64,000 nt of DNA, taken from NCBI RefSeq assembly GCF_008831285.2, contig NC_045147.1, positions 12,527,427 to 12,591,426 on the forward strand. Reading direction: 5' to 3'. Positions 23,139-33,388 of this stretch are shown here, one piece after another (position 1 is the first letter of the stretch; each line of letters starts with the position of its first letter). The position numbers were made by a program, and so were the translations under genes. Below the pieces are notes generated by a model, which did not search any database, had not been told where the DNA came from, and saw nothing but the letters and a program-made list of their open reading frames with translations. The stretch is from Nymphaea colorata. Its lineage: Eukaryota; Streptophyta; Magnoliopsida; Nymphaeales; Nymphaeaceae.

Positions 23139-24471
23139 ATCTGGCTTTACGAGGACCCATCTCGATTTTACGGTTCTAGCAGACTGTAAACTTGAGAATC
23201 TTGCCTTCAAATGTCACCAAATCTATGAATGTCAAAGGGAAAGGTTTAGACATTAGATTCATGGGTTTTAGCATGCAAGGATTACAGTTTCGCGATATCG
23301 ATCGTTCATCTCGCAAACTGTGGATTCCAAATCTGACGGCTGTTGATGCTAGAAACATCCACTGACCAGAGCAGCAGTACTCTTTTCTCCATGCAGCATC
23401 TTTACAGCAGTGTTCGTCTGCTTATCGTGGTGACGAAGCTATATATATATAAAAGAAGCGGAGGAAAGTTAATGACGTACTTGGTGCTCAGAAACACAAT
23501 CTAATGCCATGGCCCATAATAAGATTTTTTCACCTGCTGATCGAGAGTTCTGTAAAGTAAAATCTTCATACTCATAACAGAAGTTGGCGACAGGATCTCC
23601 TGTTGACGTTGCGCTTTCTGAAGAAGCACGAAAGCGCTGTACGTGCTCAAAAAGCATCACATTATGATAAACGATAGTTTCTATGAACGAGGAAGAGAAC
23701 TAAGCAAGAATCTTCATTTTCTCCAATGGATCGCAAATCAAACTCGAAGCGGAAAAACTTTTCTAGATATGAAGGCACAAACGGTGGACGATACCTGCAT
23801 GTGGAGGACGTTTCAGGCTACCAAGTTTGCAGAATCGGTGAAGACAAGGCCCTTAAACCTGCATGAGTAAAAAGTCTTACAGTGAGATAAATGAGGAATC
23901 GCCCCTGCGGGAAACCTGCTTCGGTGTGTCAGCAACTATTTTGCGAGCTCCTGCAACACGAAGACAGCGGAGAAGATGACAGCAGTAGGGCTTTAAAATG
24001 AGAAACGGACAAAATCAAGACCGTACGTTTCCTATCTTCCAGCTGATCTCAGCCGTTCGTCGAAACCGTGAGCTGGAGGCGGACCAGAAAAGGAGTCCAA
24101 GAGTAGTACGTGCACGTGGGCCCCACCTGCATACTCCAGGACACCTCCAATTTTTTCTGCCTCTCCCGTCGATCCTTCTCTCTCTCTAAAGACACGACTC
24201 GAGAGGAAACCCTAGCTCAAGGGCAAGTCAAAGATCCTGTCAACATTGAATTACTCAACAAAACTTCGGTTTCCGAAAAAGATAACTACAAATTTTTGCT
24301 TTAAAAAACGATAGGGCAGTCCCTTCCTGTTTCTTCTGCTGCTGCTTCTCTCTCTTTCACATTCATTCATGCATTCATTCATTGCTGCACGCTGAACACC
24401 GCAGTAAGTCACGAAAATATGCATGAAAGTTTACTTAACAAATTAATGTTCACCATTTTCAAGTTTCAACC

Positions 24472-24495
24472 TCTCTCTCTCTCTCTCTCTCTCCC
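24472..24495. repeat. (CT)n microsatellite
   Basis: About eleven CT units. Confidence 0.9.
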
Positions 24496-24760
24496 TCCGT
24501 TTATTGCACTGCCTGATTTTGAGGCGTTGGGTAGCGGCGCCAATGTGAACGATCCTGATCTTATGTCCTAAGAAAGCTTGCCTCGAGCCATGATATCTTA
24601 GAAACTTGGTACTTCACCATTGCTCTACTCTCTCTCTTTCATTCAGTATTGATTTTCAAGAACAGACAAATCAGAGGAGCTATATGGACAACAACTCCAC
24701 GATTCAGCTTTCTTGATATATTTACAATAACAATTCTAATACCATGGCGGTCGTTCTGAA

Positions 24761-24783
24761 AATATATATATATATATATATAT
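24761..24783. repeat. (TA)n microsatellite
   Basis: About eleven TA units. Confidence 0.9.
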
Positions 24784-26494
24784 CCAAAGTAAAAAATAGC
24801 TACTTAAAAAAAGCACATTGGATCAATTCCCGATGTCCCAATGCACTAGGCTTAGTCCAATAGGGAAGTGTAGTCCCTAAAAGGGACCGATCTTAAATCG
24901 GTCAAAGTGTCAAACTCGTGTTCAAATTTCTAATCACTGCTTGTTTTCAGCCATAAATTTCGAAAAACGAACGATCTTAAATGGTTGGAACATGCTATCC
25001 CTTTCTTTTTTCGCTATTTTTCTTGCTATTGATCTTGTTCTACGCGTGAAACCGATAGTGATAAAAAGGGGATGGAAGGAATAAATGCGCATTTGGAATC
25101 CATGACGTAGCAACTTCTATGGATGCGTGGCCTGTGGACTGAAGATCCCATCTCTCTCTCTCTCTCTTCTTTGTTTCATGGGTTTCGGTATGTTCAACAT
25201 GATTTTCAGGCATCTCTCTCTCTCTCTCTCTCACTCTCACCTTTGCGTTTGGCCGTGTTCACAATGATTCTTCATCCCTCCCCCATGAGCATCATCACCC
25301 TCTTTTCTCTCGCTTTTTCTTCCACTTTCAGCTAACTTTGTACCCATTACACAAAAGGCGTTTCGGTGGGAAAAAGATGAAAGCTTCAGGTGTGAAGCAA
25401 AAAGAGATTAAAAGGAGGAGTAAAATGATCGAAAAAGATAAGCACAGGAGAATGCGTTTTGGGACAGAGAGAGGGAGGGAGAGAAAGACTCACAAGGCAG
25501 CTTCATGGACAGAGTGAATGATGCGAGAATCAAGGAAACATCAAGAGATGATAAACAGGAGCGCGAGAAACAAGCAGTTGAGATCCAAGAGATCAGCAAA
25601 TTGAACACCCATCATCCAGATCGAGTGTTGCAATAAGTCCTCAACCTAACGAGTCTAAAACTCATCGTCATCTCCTCCCTCTCTCTGTCTGTGTGTCTGT
25701 CTGTCTGTGTGTTGAGTTTCAGGATAATGACTATCAAACACAAACACCGCACAAGTGCGAGGACAATAGATAATGGAAAATCACGAGTGAAAAAAATGAA
25801 TGGAAATATCCGATTAAGCGCTCCACATTATTCCCGAGTTAATAAGAAAAGCACACCCATTTGCTTCGACTTTGAGACGAGACTTAAACTCCGCTTAGAA
25901 TCATAAACCAATCACACAAACAGTCGGAAACAAAAAAAAAATGCAGGAGAAATGACAACCCAACAAAAGAATCAACAAGTAAAGCCAGAAATATAAAACT
26001 GAAAGGGCCCTTCTTCACCCAACACCTTATACCTGAGGAAAAAAACAAAAACTGGACAGGGAAAAACAACAAAAATTTCATGGAGACGAATTATTGCAGC
26101 CGAAGTAAAAAAAAAAAAAAAAGGAAAGCATTTTCGTTCATATTCGAGCAGAAAGAAGAAAAAAATCATTAATATGCATAAAAAGAAACACAAATCCACA
26201 GATCCAGTAAAGAAATGATGATAGAAGTACGCACAATCATAAAACCATGAATGCTTGCACCAGATGGCCGGAAATCCATCATGACCAGGCCTTTTTACGG
26301 CCATCATTACTCCAATCTTTCCCTTCCATCGACCCGAAAATCGACCATCATTACTCCTATCAGGGAAAACACCAACCAAAAAGGGCAAAAAGAATAAAGA
26401 TAACGAGATGGGGATCGATGAACTTACCTTATTCATCAACAAAATCAGAATCTAAGGAGAGATTTGGGGCTCAGAGCGGGGAGTGAGGTTTTGA

Positions 26495-26515
26495 GGGGAA
26501 TGAAGCCTGGTCCGA
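26495..26515 (-). ncRNA. Mature miR166 (3p)
   Basis: Exact 21-nt match to the conserved miR166a-type sequence, starting with 5' T as expected for AGO10/AGO1 loading. Confidence 0.95.
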
Positions 26516-26661
26516 CGGCACTCACACGAGCAAAGCAAACGGAAACGGAAAAAGGAAAAGCAGGGGGAGGAAAGGCGGGGGGAAGGAAGGAACTAGGAAG
26601 GAAGGGGAAGCTTTATTTTTCCATTTCCTTTTCCTGCTTCTCCTCCCACACGTGTGAGTGG

Positions 26662-26682
26662 CCTCGAGCCAGACAACATTCC
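26662..26682 (-). ncRNA. miR166* (5p)
   Basis: Star strand paired to miR166 with 2-nt overhangs. It matches the GGAATGTTGTCTGGCTCGAG type. Confidence 0.92.
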
Positions 26683-26700
26683 CCACAAACGGAGAAAAAC

Positions 26701-27044
26701 CTCCCAAAAGTCTCGCTTAAAAAAGGGGCCGCGGGAAGAGGGGTTTCTTCCCGACGCTCGCGCTGCAAAAAGCTCCTCCCTCTGCTGGTTTCGTCTGCAA
26801 CAAGAATGACCACCACCCATCCATCATCATGATATGATGATGAGCGGGAGGGGAGAGAGTAGCAGGAGAAGCGGAGAGAGAAGTTTAGGAGGATTCACAA
26901 GGCAAGAGAAAGAGACGGCAAGGGAAAGGGGAGGAGGGATAGAAAAATCGATAAGAGGATGACTCGTAAAAGACAGAAAAGGACAACCAGTTAATGCTAC
27001 CTACAGGAATCACCGTGCCCTTTTATATATATATATATTATATA
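26701..27044 (-). promoter_or_regulatory. Leader and likely promoter of the MIR166 primary transcript
   Basis: The (TA)n run at 27024-27044 reads as an extended TATA element on the minus strand. It is followed by a purine/pyrimidine-skewed leader typical of plant 5' UTRs. The first ATGs downstream form a triplet (26830, 26827, 26824) that opens a short frame ending before the hairpin. An ACGTGA-type core flanks the TATA run at about 27052. Promoter role is inferred from position. Confidence 0.4.
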
Positions 27045-27316
27045 CGGAGACACGTGATCTCCATCCTTTCCAATTTTCCTTGCGTTTATAAAATCCGTAG
27101 GTACAGGAAGAGTTTGATTGCCGAAATACCCAGCCTCATGGTGTTAAATTACAAGTCGTGATCAGGGCAATCCTTTCGCTTTATTTAGGGCGGTGAAGGG
27201 CAAAAATGGTTCTAGACATTCGTGGTCTGCACGAGAGAGAGTTGATTGCATTTGAAGTTCCAATAAACTCTCGACCTTCTATTAGAAAAAAAATGTGGAT
27301 ATATACAAAAGCAAAA

Positions 27317-27787
27317 ACATGACGATGGGTCGGGTCTGGTTTAACCGGACACCGTTTGGTGCGGTCCTGGCAAACGTATGAATCCGGATTTAATTAGTAA
27401 CCTGATCCGAATTTGTTTACCAGATCTACATGGAGTAGTCGACTTACTTCCCCCCACTTAAAAGGATGCCAATGGCAGGGGGGTGAACCCGATCCCCTAA
27501 CCCATTGGATTGGGTCTAACAAAAAAAGTCTTCTTTGATTTAACAAGTTGTTACTGTTACACATGAATAAACAGTAATATTTTGTTATAATTGCCTGAAA
27601 AGGATCTTATCAAGGTCTCATTAAGCCCGATTTTGAAATCTCACCTAAGAATCCAATTTTGAAGCTAACCGGATCAAGTCTGTGTTCCGAAAATCCAAAA
27701 CTGAGTCCGATTAGGTCAGATCCCATTAAGTCACACCAAGAAAAATTAAAAAAAACTGGGTCCTACCCAAACCCGACCCGTTGACGT
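27317..27787. mobile_element. Inverted-repeat element with GGGTCGGGT ends
   Basis: The left end reads GATGGGTCGGGTCTGGTTTA. The right end, reversed, reads CAACGGGTCGGGTTTGGGTA. The roughly 470-bp interior has no coding capacity and several GATCC/GGATC blocks. CpG-rich terminal repeats around an AT-rich body suggest a decayed non-autonomous DNA transposon. Target-site duplication was not resolved. Confidence 0.45.
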
Positions 27788-28309
27788 CTTCCTTCTATGA
27801 AAGGGTATCTTCGTTATTTAACGTGTATAAATAATTGCACCTGTCGCGGGGCAGGAAAAGATAAATAGCTTTTTCACCACCGGTGGTAAGAATTTTTTTC
27901 TATCTAGGGTTCTCCTTTTCTCTTCTGGATTTTCAATTTCGAAAGTTTATTTCATTTTAAAATTTCACCAAGTCCACCCTCCGTGCGAGGCTTTCCCACC
28001 GCTCTACGGTTGCTCCCCAAAATAAAACTTAATTTTTCTTGCTTTTTTGAAACTCGAAATTCACGTGAACAATGACGTTAACAATCGTAAGCCTGTTGGA
28101 AAATCAAGCTGACAGTGCCGAGGACACGTCGACCAAAGACCTGCACCGCGAAAGAACCCAGACATCGGATGCAAGCAATAACTCTGCGTCGTCTCCCATT
28201 TATTTCTTTTCCATGCAAAGAAGTTGGTCTTCATTTAATGTTCGCACCATTGGACGAGGATCCCATAGGTCCAGCAAAAATCAGAGATTAAAGATGCACA
28301 ACAACTAGT

Positions 28310-28450
28310 CGAGTTAACTCGAATTCGATTCAAACTCACCTATGTAAGCTCAATCTTGAGTTAAAACTCAAGTTACAAACGAGTTGAGTTCAAGTTACAC
28401 TACAATAGCTTAAACAAGTCGAGCTCGAGTTCACCTCATAAAGTGAGTCC
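28310..28450. repeat. Degenerate GAGTT/AACTC-rich repeat
   Basis: Repeated GAGTT, AACTC, CTCGAGTT and TCGAGCTC words, alternating in orientation. This kind of degenerate element also appears at about 21500-21860. Confidence 0.4.
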
Positions 28451-28475
28451 AGTTCTCTCGTTTTACATTGATTGA

Positions 28476-28658
28476 ATGCTCGCCGGAGAAAATAAAAAGG
28501 GCGGTAGATCCGCCGTTGTATCGTCTGAGGCGCCTGACGACGGGGAAAGCTTTGAATGGTCGGACGAGGGGTCCATTCTCCTCTGCCGCGTTGCTGAGCC
28601 CCTCAGTCAGAAAGCCCTACGGAAAGAAACTGTGCTGCCTTTCCTTTGTCAGTCTTAA
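28476..28658 (+). CDS. GC-rich 60-residue open frame, strand uncertain
   Basis: ATG frame beginning MLAGENKKGGRSAVVSSEAP, acidic in the middle (DDGESFEWSDEGS). The same DNA on the minus strand gives another open frame starting MDPSSDHSKLSPSSGASDD near 28592, with a good start context (A at -3, G at +4). A local rise in GC suggests an exon or leader, but neither frame has a known homologue. Only one of the two, or neither, can be right. Confidence 0.18.
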   Translation: MLAGENKKGGRSAVVSSEAPDDGESFEWSDEGSILLCRVAEPLSQKALRKETVLPFLCQS

Positions 28659-29139
28659 AAGAGAGAGAGAGGGAAACAACTTCAAACACTGTTGTGAAAA
28701 TACGGTCGTTCCTCGTGCATTTAATTTTGTATTGGTTTCAACGCATACTTCCAGACGTAGAGTTCTCCCGGGCTATACTTTTTTACTGTGCATTGAACAA
28801 ACACAATTTAAAGGTCCCTTCACACTAATTTGCTTGAAATCAACCTTTTATATGTATACATTACGAAGGTATGGGACCTAAAGTAAGTGAATCTCTTTAA
28901 GATTTTTTAAGAAATTAAGATAATTATACCAACATGAAATTGACATAGAAATTCGAGCAAAAAACACTCTTCAACTCTTAGCAGAGCGTTATTGGAAAAC
29001 TATATTTTATGTGGACTTGTAACGTTTTGGGAGTCATACTGGCATTTATACGGAAGATTTTGCAAAAAGTAGTAAAAAGAAGTCCAAAATGGGTGTGACA
29101 AGTCCAATCAGTCAAAAATCAACACTGTTCCACGTACAT

Positions 29140-29163
29140 CTCTCTCTCTCTCTCCTTCTCTCT

Positions 29164-29191
<28 letters not shown>
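29140..29191. repeat. (CT)n-(TA)n compound microsatellite
   Basis: CT units followed by about fourteen TA units, the same order as at 14319. Confidence 0.9.
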
Positions 29192-29195
<4 letters not shown>

Positions 29196-29752
29196 GTATC
29201 ACACGTTACATGCGTGCACCCGGACGCACACAAATAAACCCACGGGAACTAATAATTTTAACTTCAAATATTGTTTCACACATCACAGCTTGTAAATTTA
29301 TTTTTTGTGTTAATGATAGATACTCCATGCAGAAGTAGAGATTTTAGACATTTTCACATTTTAAATTCCTTTTTTACCCTTTTTAAATTATTTTTTTATT
29401 ATTTTAATGAGGGGTATTTTGGTTATTTCCATCCATAAATTACATAAATTTCATCCCAAATGCGTTAATACAACATCCGTTTGGCATGATAGAATGTTGG
29501 ACTTGAGGTCGTTGGGTCACGCGAGAGTGATTCCTTGTTGTTAAAGGCGTACGCTTCACGCCTCGGGTCTTTTTTCCATTCAAACGCCTTGAAGCGTAGC
29601 CGTGTGACACACTTTGCCTCAAGAACGACATGTTAAAAAATACCAATAATAATAATAAACTGGTTTTTTGAAAAGCAGTGTTAAATGGAGAATATTTTTT
29701 GTTTGATTTTGGGGATTAACTCGCCAATCGGAGTAAGCTCTTCAATATCTTA

Positions 29753-30173
29753 GAGGCGTTTGATGACCTTGAGTTTTTTATTTTTTACACTAAAATTCAA
29801 GAAACAAATTTCCACCTCAAATTGGAATTGGAATGAAAATTTCATTTTTAGTTTGCCTTTGTGTTTGATAGTATGGAATTATGATTTCAGAATTGAAAAT
29901 GAAGTGTTTGATAAAACATGAATTAAAATTATAGAATTAATGAATTAAAATGTTTGTGGTATGTGCTTTAAAGGGAGGTTAAAAAAATTCTAAAATTTCA
30001 GAATCATAATTTCATTCTTAGGAGGTAGAATCACAAATTTAGAATTTTGATTCAAGAATGAACCTATAATTTCGGTATCAAAATTGTTTATTTGACAACG
30101 TAATTCTCATTTCATAAAAAATGAGAATTTTGGTTATAGAATTCCATAATTCCAGCCTTATCAAACAACACCC
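29753..30173. mobile_element. MITE-like element, family B copy 1
   Basis: About 420 bp, with left end GAGGCGTTTGATGACCTTGA and right end (reversed) CGGGTGTTGTTTGATAAGGC. The interior is full of paired words (GGAATTATGATT / AATCATAATTTC) and can fold into one long hairpin. It is non-coding. Related copies lie at 30465 and 52054. Confidence 0.6.
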
Positions 30174-30464
30174 GATTTCATATAAAAAATTTGGTAAAAG
30201 ACTAAGTTTTAAGTGTTGAAAATTCATATTTGCACCAGAATATTGTTGTTTCTGCTGCCAGCAATTTTTAAATGGTTTCAAACGGAAAATCTTAATTTTT
30301 TTTGGCAGGAGTCGATGTGGCTTTCGTGCTAAAGGTTTTTTAGATCAATTTGGAAGATTTTGGGAATGAATTTGAACAAAAGACGTTGAAATGGATTTTG
30401 CTAATGTTCTTTCTACTCTCAGATCTTCTTCTTCTTCTTCTTAGATGGTGAATAGCGATTTTTA

Positions 30465-30830
30465 GAGGGTGTTTGATAATCTTGAATTTTATTTTAAATT
30501 CTAAAAACAAAATTTTACCTCAAAACTAGAATTGGAATGAAAATTCTAGTTCTGTTTTTCTTGTGAGTTTGACAATATGGAATTTTGATTTCAAGATTGA
30601 AAATGATGTGTTTGATAAAAGGTAATTAAATTTATGGCATTGATAAATCAAAACCTTCATGACATTTGCCCTAAAGAGATGAAAAATTCGATAATTGTAG
30701 AATCACAAATCCATCCCCTATCACACAATCAATATTCTGAAACTTGATTAAAAAATGAGCCTATAATCCTGGAACCAAAATTTTTTATTTGATAACACAA
30801 TTCTCATTTTATCAATCAAAATTTTTTAGT
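30465..30830. mobile_element. MITE-like element, family B copy 2 (right end worn)
   Basis: Starts GAGGGTGTTTGATAATCTTG and follows copy 1 in order: ACCTCAAAAC, GGAATGAAAATT, TGTTTGATAAAA, CCTATAATCC, TTCTCATTTTATC. The right terminal repeat is lost or diverged. Confidence 0.5.
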
Positions 30831-33200
30831 TTAAAAAAATCTCATTTTTTAAAGCATTCCTTGAACTTTCCGGCATGGCCATCAATTACTTAAGCAACCT
30901 TTTTTCAAAAAGAGACTGTTTTTTTTTTTTTTGTTTAGTTATTTCACCTTTTGTTTCGTCTCTTTACACGGTTCAACTCATTTACTTAGTTAACACATCT
31001 GGTTAGAAAGTTATTTTAATGAGACAGTTTTTTTTTTTTTTCTTTCTTTGTTAGCTTGAACATGCTTTCTAGGGCACCATCGATGTAGTAACTTGATTGT
31101 GGTTTTTTAATTTACTGATTATAATTATAAATATTATATATCTGACTATTTTGAACGAGAAACTTACACTTGAAGGCCTCGAGGCCTACGCCTCGCCTCA
31201 CACTCAGCTCGATGCCTTGCCACTCTTTATCGCCTTTTACAACATCAATGACCTTTCTTCTATATGGTTTTTTTTTTGTTTTTTTCAAGTGTTGAAAGGC
31301 AATATATGGATTTGGGAAGACATCAGGACCTGCTACAAAAGGTCTAAAATGAGTGAAAACTATATAGTTGAATGGATGTAGAGCATACATGTTGTACTCC
31401 AAAATACCAAATCAGCACATGATATAAGCTTCAATAGTGATTTTAGTGCTTGCTTGCGTAATTTTTATGCTTGTTAGGAAGAGCAGAAGACAAACATGGA
31501 AGTTCATTCTTTCATCTCGTTGATGACGACGATCTTGATCCACTGACTTTGGTAACTAATAACTGTTGATGCCGGGGCGAAAATTCGAGACATGGATCTA
31601 GATTTCATGTAAAAATGGTTCCAGATTAGATACTACTTCGCTATAAAGCAACGTCAATCACAACATGTTAGCCAGCAAAAACAAAAAAAAAAAGGAAAGC
31701 TAACTTAATCGAAAGGTATTTCAGATTCTTTGACTCGTTAATTTGCATTAGTATCAAAGGATAAAAGATGAACAGAATGAAGTATGATTTTTAATTCGCC
31801 AACAGTTGGAAAGCTAAGGCAGATCTTCTCCATCATCGAATCTTATGGCAAAATCAGTTTGTGGAAGTTTCTATGGACAACTGAAATAAAATTTAAGAAA
31901 GGAAAAAGGAAGACCGACTTCTTCCCCATTGTCGCCTTTTCCCTTTGCGAGGGAAATTTGTTCTTGCCTTGGAATCCCCACCTGCACCTGTAGATCTTCC
32001 TGCTTTCTTTCTCTCTTTTTGCTTTTGCCCACTCCTTCCCTTCCCTGGCTCTTTCTTCTTTGCCTGCAATCATCTCTTCCCTCATGTTTTGTTTCTTTCC
32101 CTTTGGCTTCTTCCCCCTTCAGTCCTCCTCCTTGAGATGCCGGAAAAGAAAGGGAAATGCCACAAACATGGTATTTTGTTTTCAGAATTAAGAAACTAAA
32201 ACTTATAAGTTTTGATTCCATATTCTGGAATTTTCATTACTAAATCAAAATTCCAAACCATCGAACACCCGCAGCTCACCCCCTCGGCTCCTTTTGTCCT
32301 ACAAAACAATCGAAGAGAGCTTGTTGATTCGGACCAGAGCTCAACCAAGTCAAATCTCGTTTAAATTGGATTTGATTTGGGTTTAGACTCGATTCGTGGA
32401 CTTCAATCACGGAGCAAAATATTGCTTGGGAATCTAATGAATAACAAGATCTTAAGTAAATCCGCATAAACAAGTCTATGTTTTTCTTTTCTAAGTTTGT
32501 ATTTATGCTTTTCGAGAATGGATTTCAGATCCTACCGGATTTGTTTTCTCGATTTACATGCACAATTTCGTTTGAACTTAATTTCGTATGTTGGGGCTTC
32601 AGTCTTCTTGTTGGGCAATCCAACAAGATGAAATACTTCTCCTACTCACCAAACTACCCAACTGTCTTCAAGCTTGACGTAGTGCTTCCTTCACGGACAA
32701 TGAACTATAAATTGTACGTATTTGGGAGGCCAGTATTATAAAGGGGCACACTTCAGCTTTTGAATTGTAGAGAACTCCCATGAGCATCACTCTTAGATTG
32801 CAGAAACTGAAGCGGTAATAATATATTGTGCGCCGATGAGGTTAGGGAAGTGCACCAAGAGATTGATCTACTGGTACCGCTTCCAAATTGGTGGTTGAGA
32901 TCCAGTTCGAATCAATTCTAATTTCAAAGCCAATAATAACACAGAATGCAAACATCTGAGAAACTCCATATTTCTTGTTGTAGCATTGACAGCCCTAAAA
33001 TTGTTGTTCATCGAGGAACTGAGATTTGTTGTGTAAGTCCATGAACCAAGCTTGGTCAGGGTGTGCTTGGGTTGACCTTGAGCAATGTGCCAATTTTTAT
33101 ATAATTCTCTACATCTATCATCATCAGGCTATCTAAAATAAATTGATCAATTGTAGTAGAGACTTACCTGACAGATTGAATCAGCTGAGTACATGGGGCA
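30831..33200. other. Intergenic, no supported gene
   Basis: AT-rich with T-runs and a CT-rich patch at 31920-32130. A family B fragment lies at about 32190-32272 (ends ATCGAACACCCG). A GCCTCGAGGC-type patch at 31175 looks like old transposon debris. Confidence 0.45.
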
Positions 33201-33207
33201 GTCAGAT

Positions 33208-33388
33208 CGGGGCAGGGGCCGAGCCACGCGGCTAGCAGGGGTCCTGGTTTCCTTTAAAAAAAAAAAAAAATTAAAAAAATTCATTTTTCTTATATAAAAA
33301 TTTTGACAAATGATATTTTGACCCCTATTAAAATTTCGAAACTATAATTCAGTTTCCTTTACAAAAAATTTCCTAGCTTCGCCTTTGA
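33208..33388. mobile_element. Possible small inverted-repeat element (GGCCGAGCCACG ends)
   Basis: The left end GGGGCCGAGCCACG is loosely complementary to the right end, which reversed reads AAAGGCGAAGCTAGGA. The interior is A-run and AT-rich, with TTTGACCCC near its middle. This resembles the common plant 'GGCGGAGC' type of short element. Ends are degenerate. Confidence 0.3.

Larger units (their letters stand above)
20901..26470. other. Intergenic block, no supported protein gene
   Basis: Mostly AT-rich, with microsatellites. A less AT-rich part (23460-24200) has intron-like boundaries on the minus strand, but all three frames of the best candidate exon (about 23777-23857) contain stops, so at most it is a non-coding transcript. 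Degenerate GAGCTCGA/TTGAGCTC-type repeats occur at 21500-21860. Confidence 0.45.
26480..26700 (-). ncRNA. MIR166: MIR166 precursor hairpin
   Basis: On the minus strand the 21-nt mature miR166 lies at 26495-26515 in the 3' arm (begins TCGGACCAGGC, ends TTCATTCCCC). The star strand lies at 26662-26682 in the 5' arm (begins GGAATGTTGTC, ends TGGCTCGAGG). The two pair with two-nucleotide 3' overhangs and only three mismatches (star positions 7, 8 and 15), as in canonical plant MIR166. Next to the duplex, CACTCACACG pairs perfectly with CGTGTGAGTG. The loop side between the arms is 146 bases, within the plant range. miR166 guides cleavage of class III HD-Zip mRNAs (PHB, PHV, REV type) that set leaf polarity and meristem fate. 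A CT-rich leader lies upstream and a strong intron donor (AATAAG/GTAAGTT, minus, near 26428) lies downstream, so the primary transcript is probably spliced. Confidence 0.95.

Noticed and set aside
23176..23870. Possible minus-strand multi-exon gene with protein-like frame at 23469-23660
   Set aside because: The candidate neighbouring exon contains stops in all frames and no family was recognised; at most a non-coding transcript.
17898..26515. Idea that miR166 regulates the nearby HD-Zip gene
   Set aside because: miR166 targets a site in the START region of class III HD-Zip mRNAs. The gene here is class I, has no START domain and shows no complementary site.
26464..26832. Overlapping ORFs of 60-122 codons on both strands around 26.6 kb
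   Set aside because: They overlap the MIR166 hairpin, whose RNA explains the sequence better.
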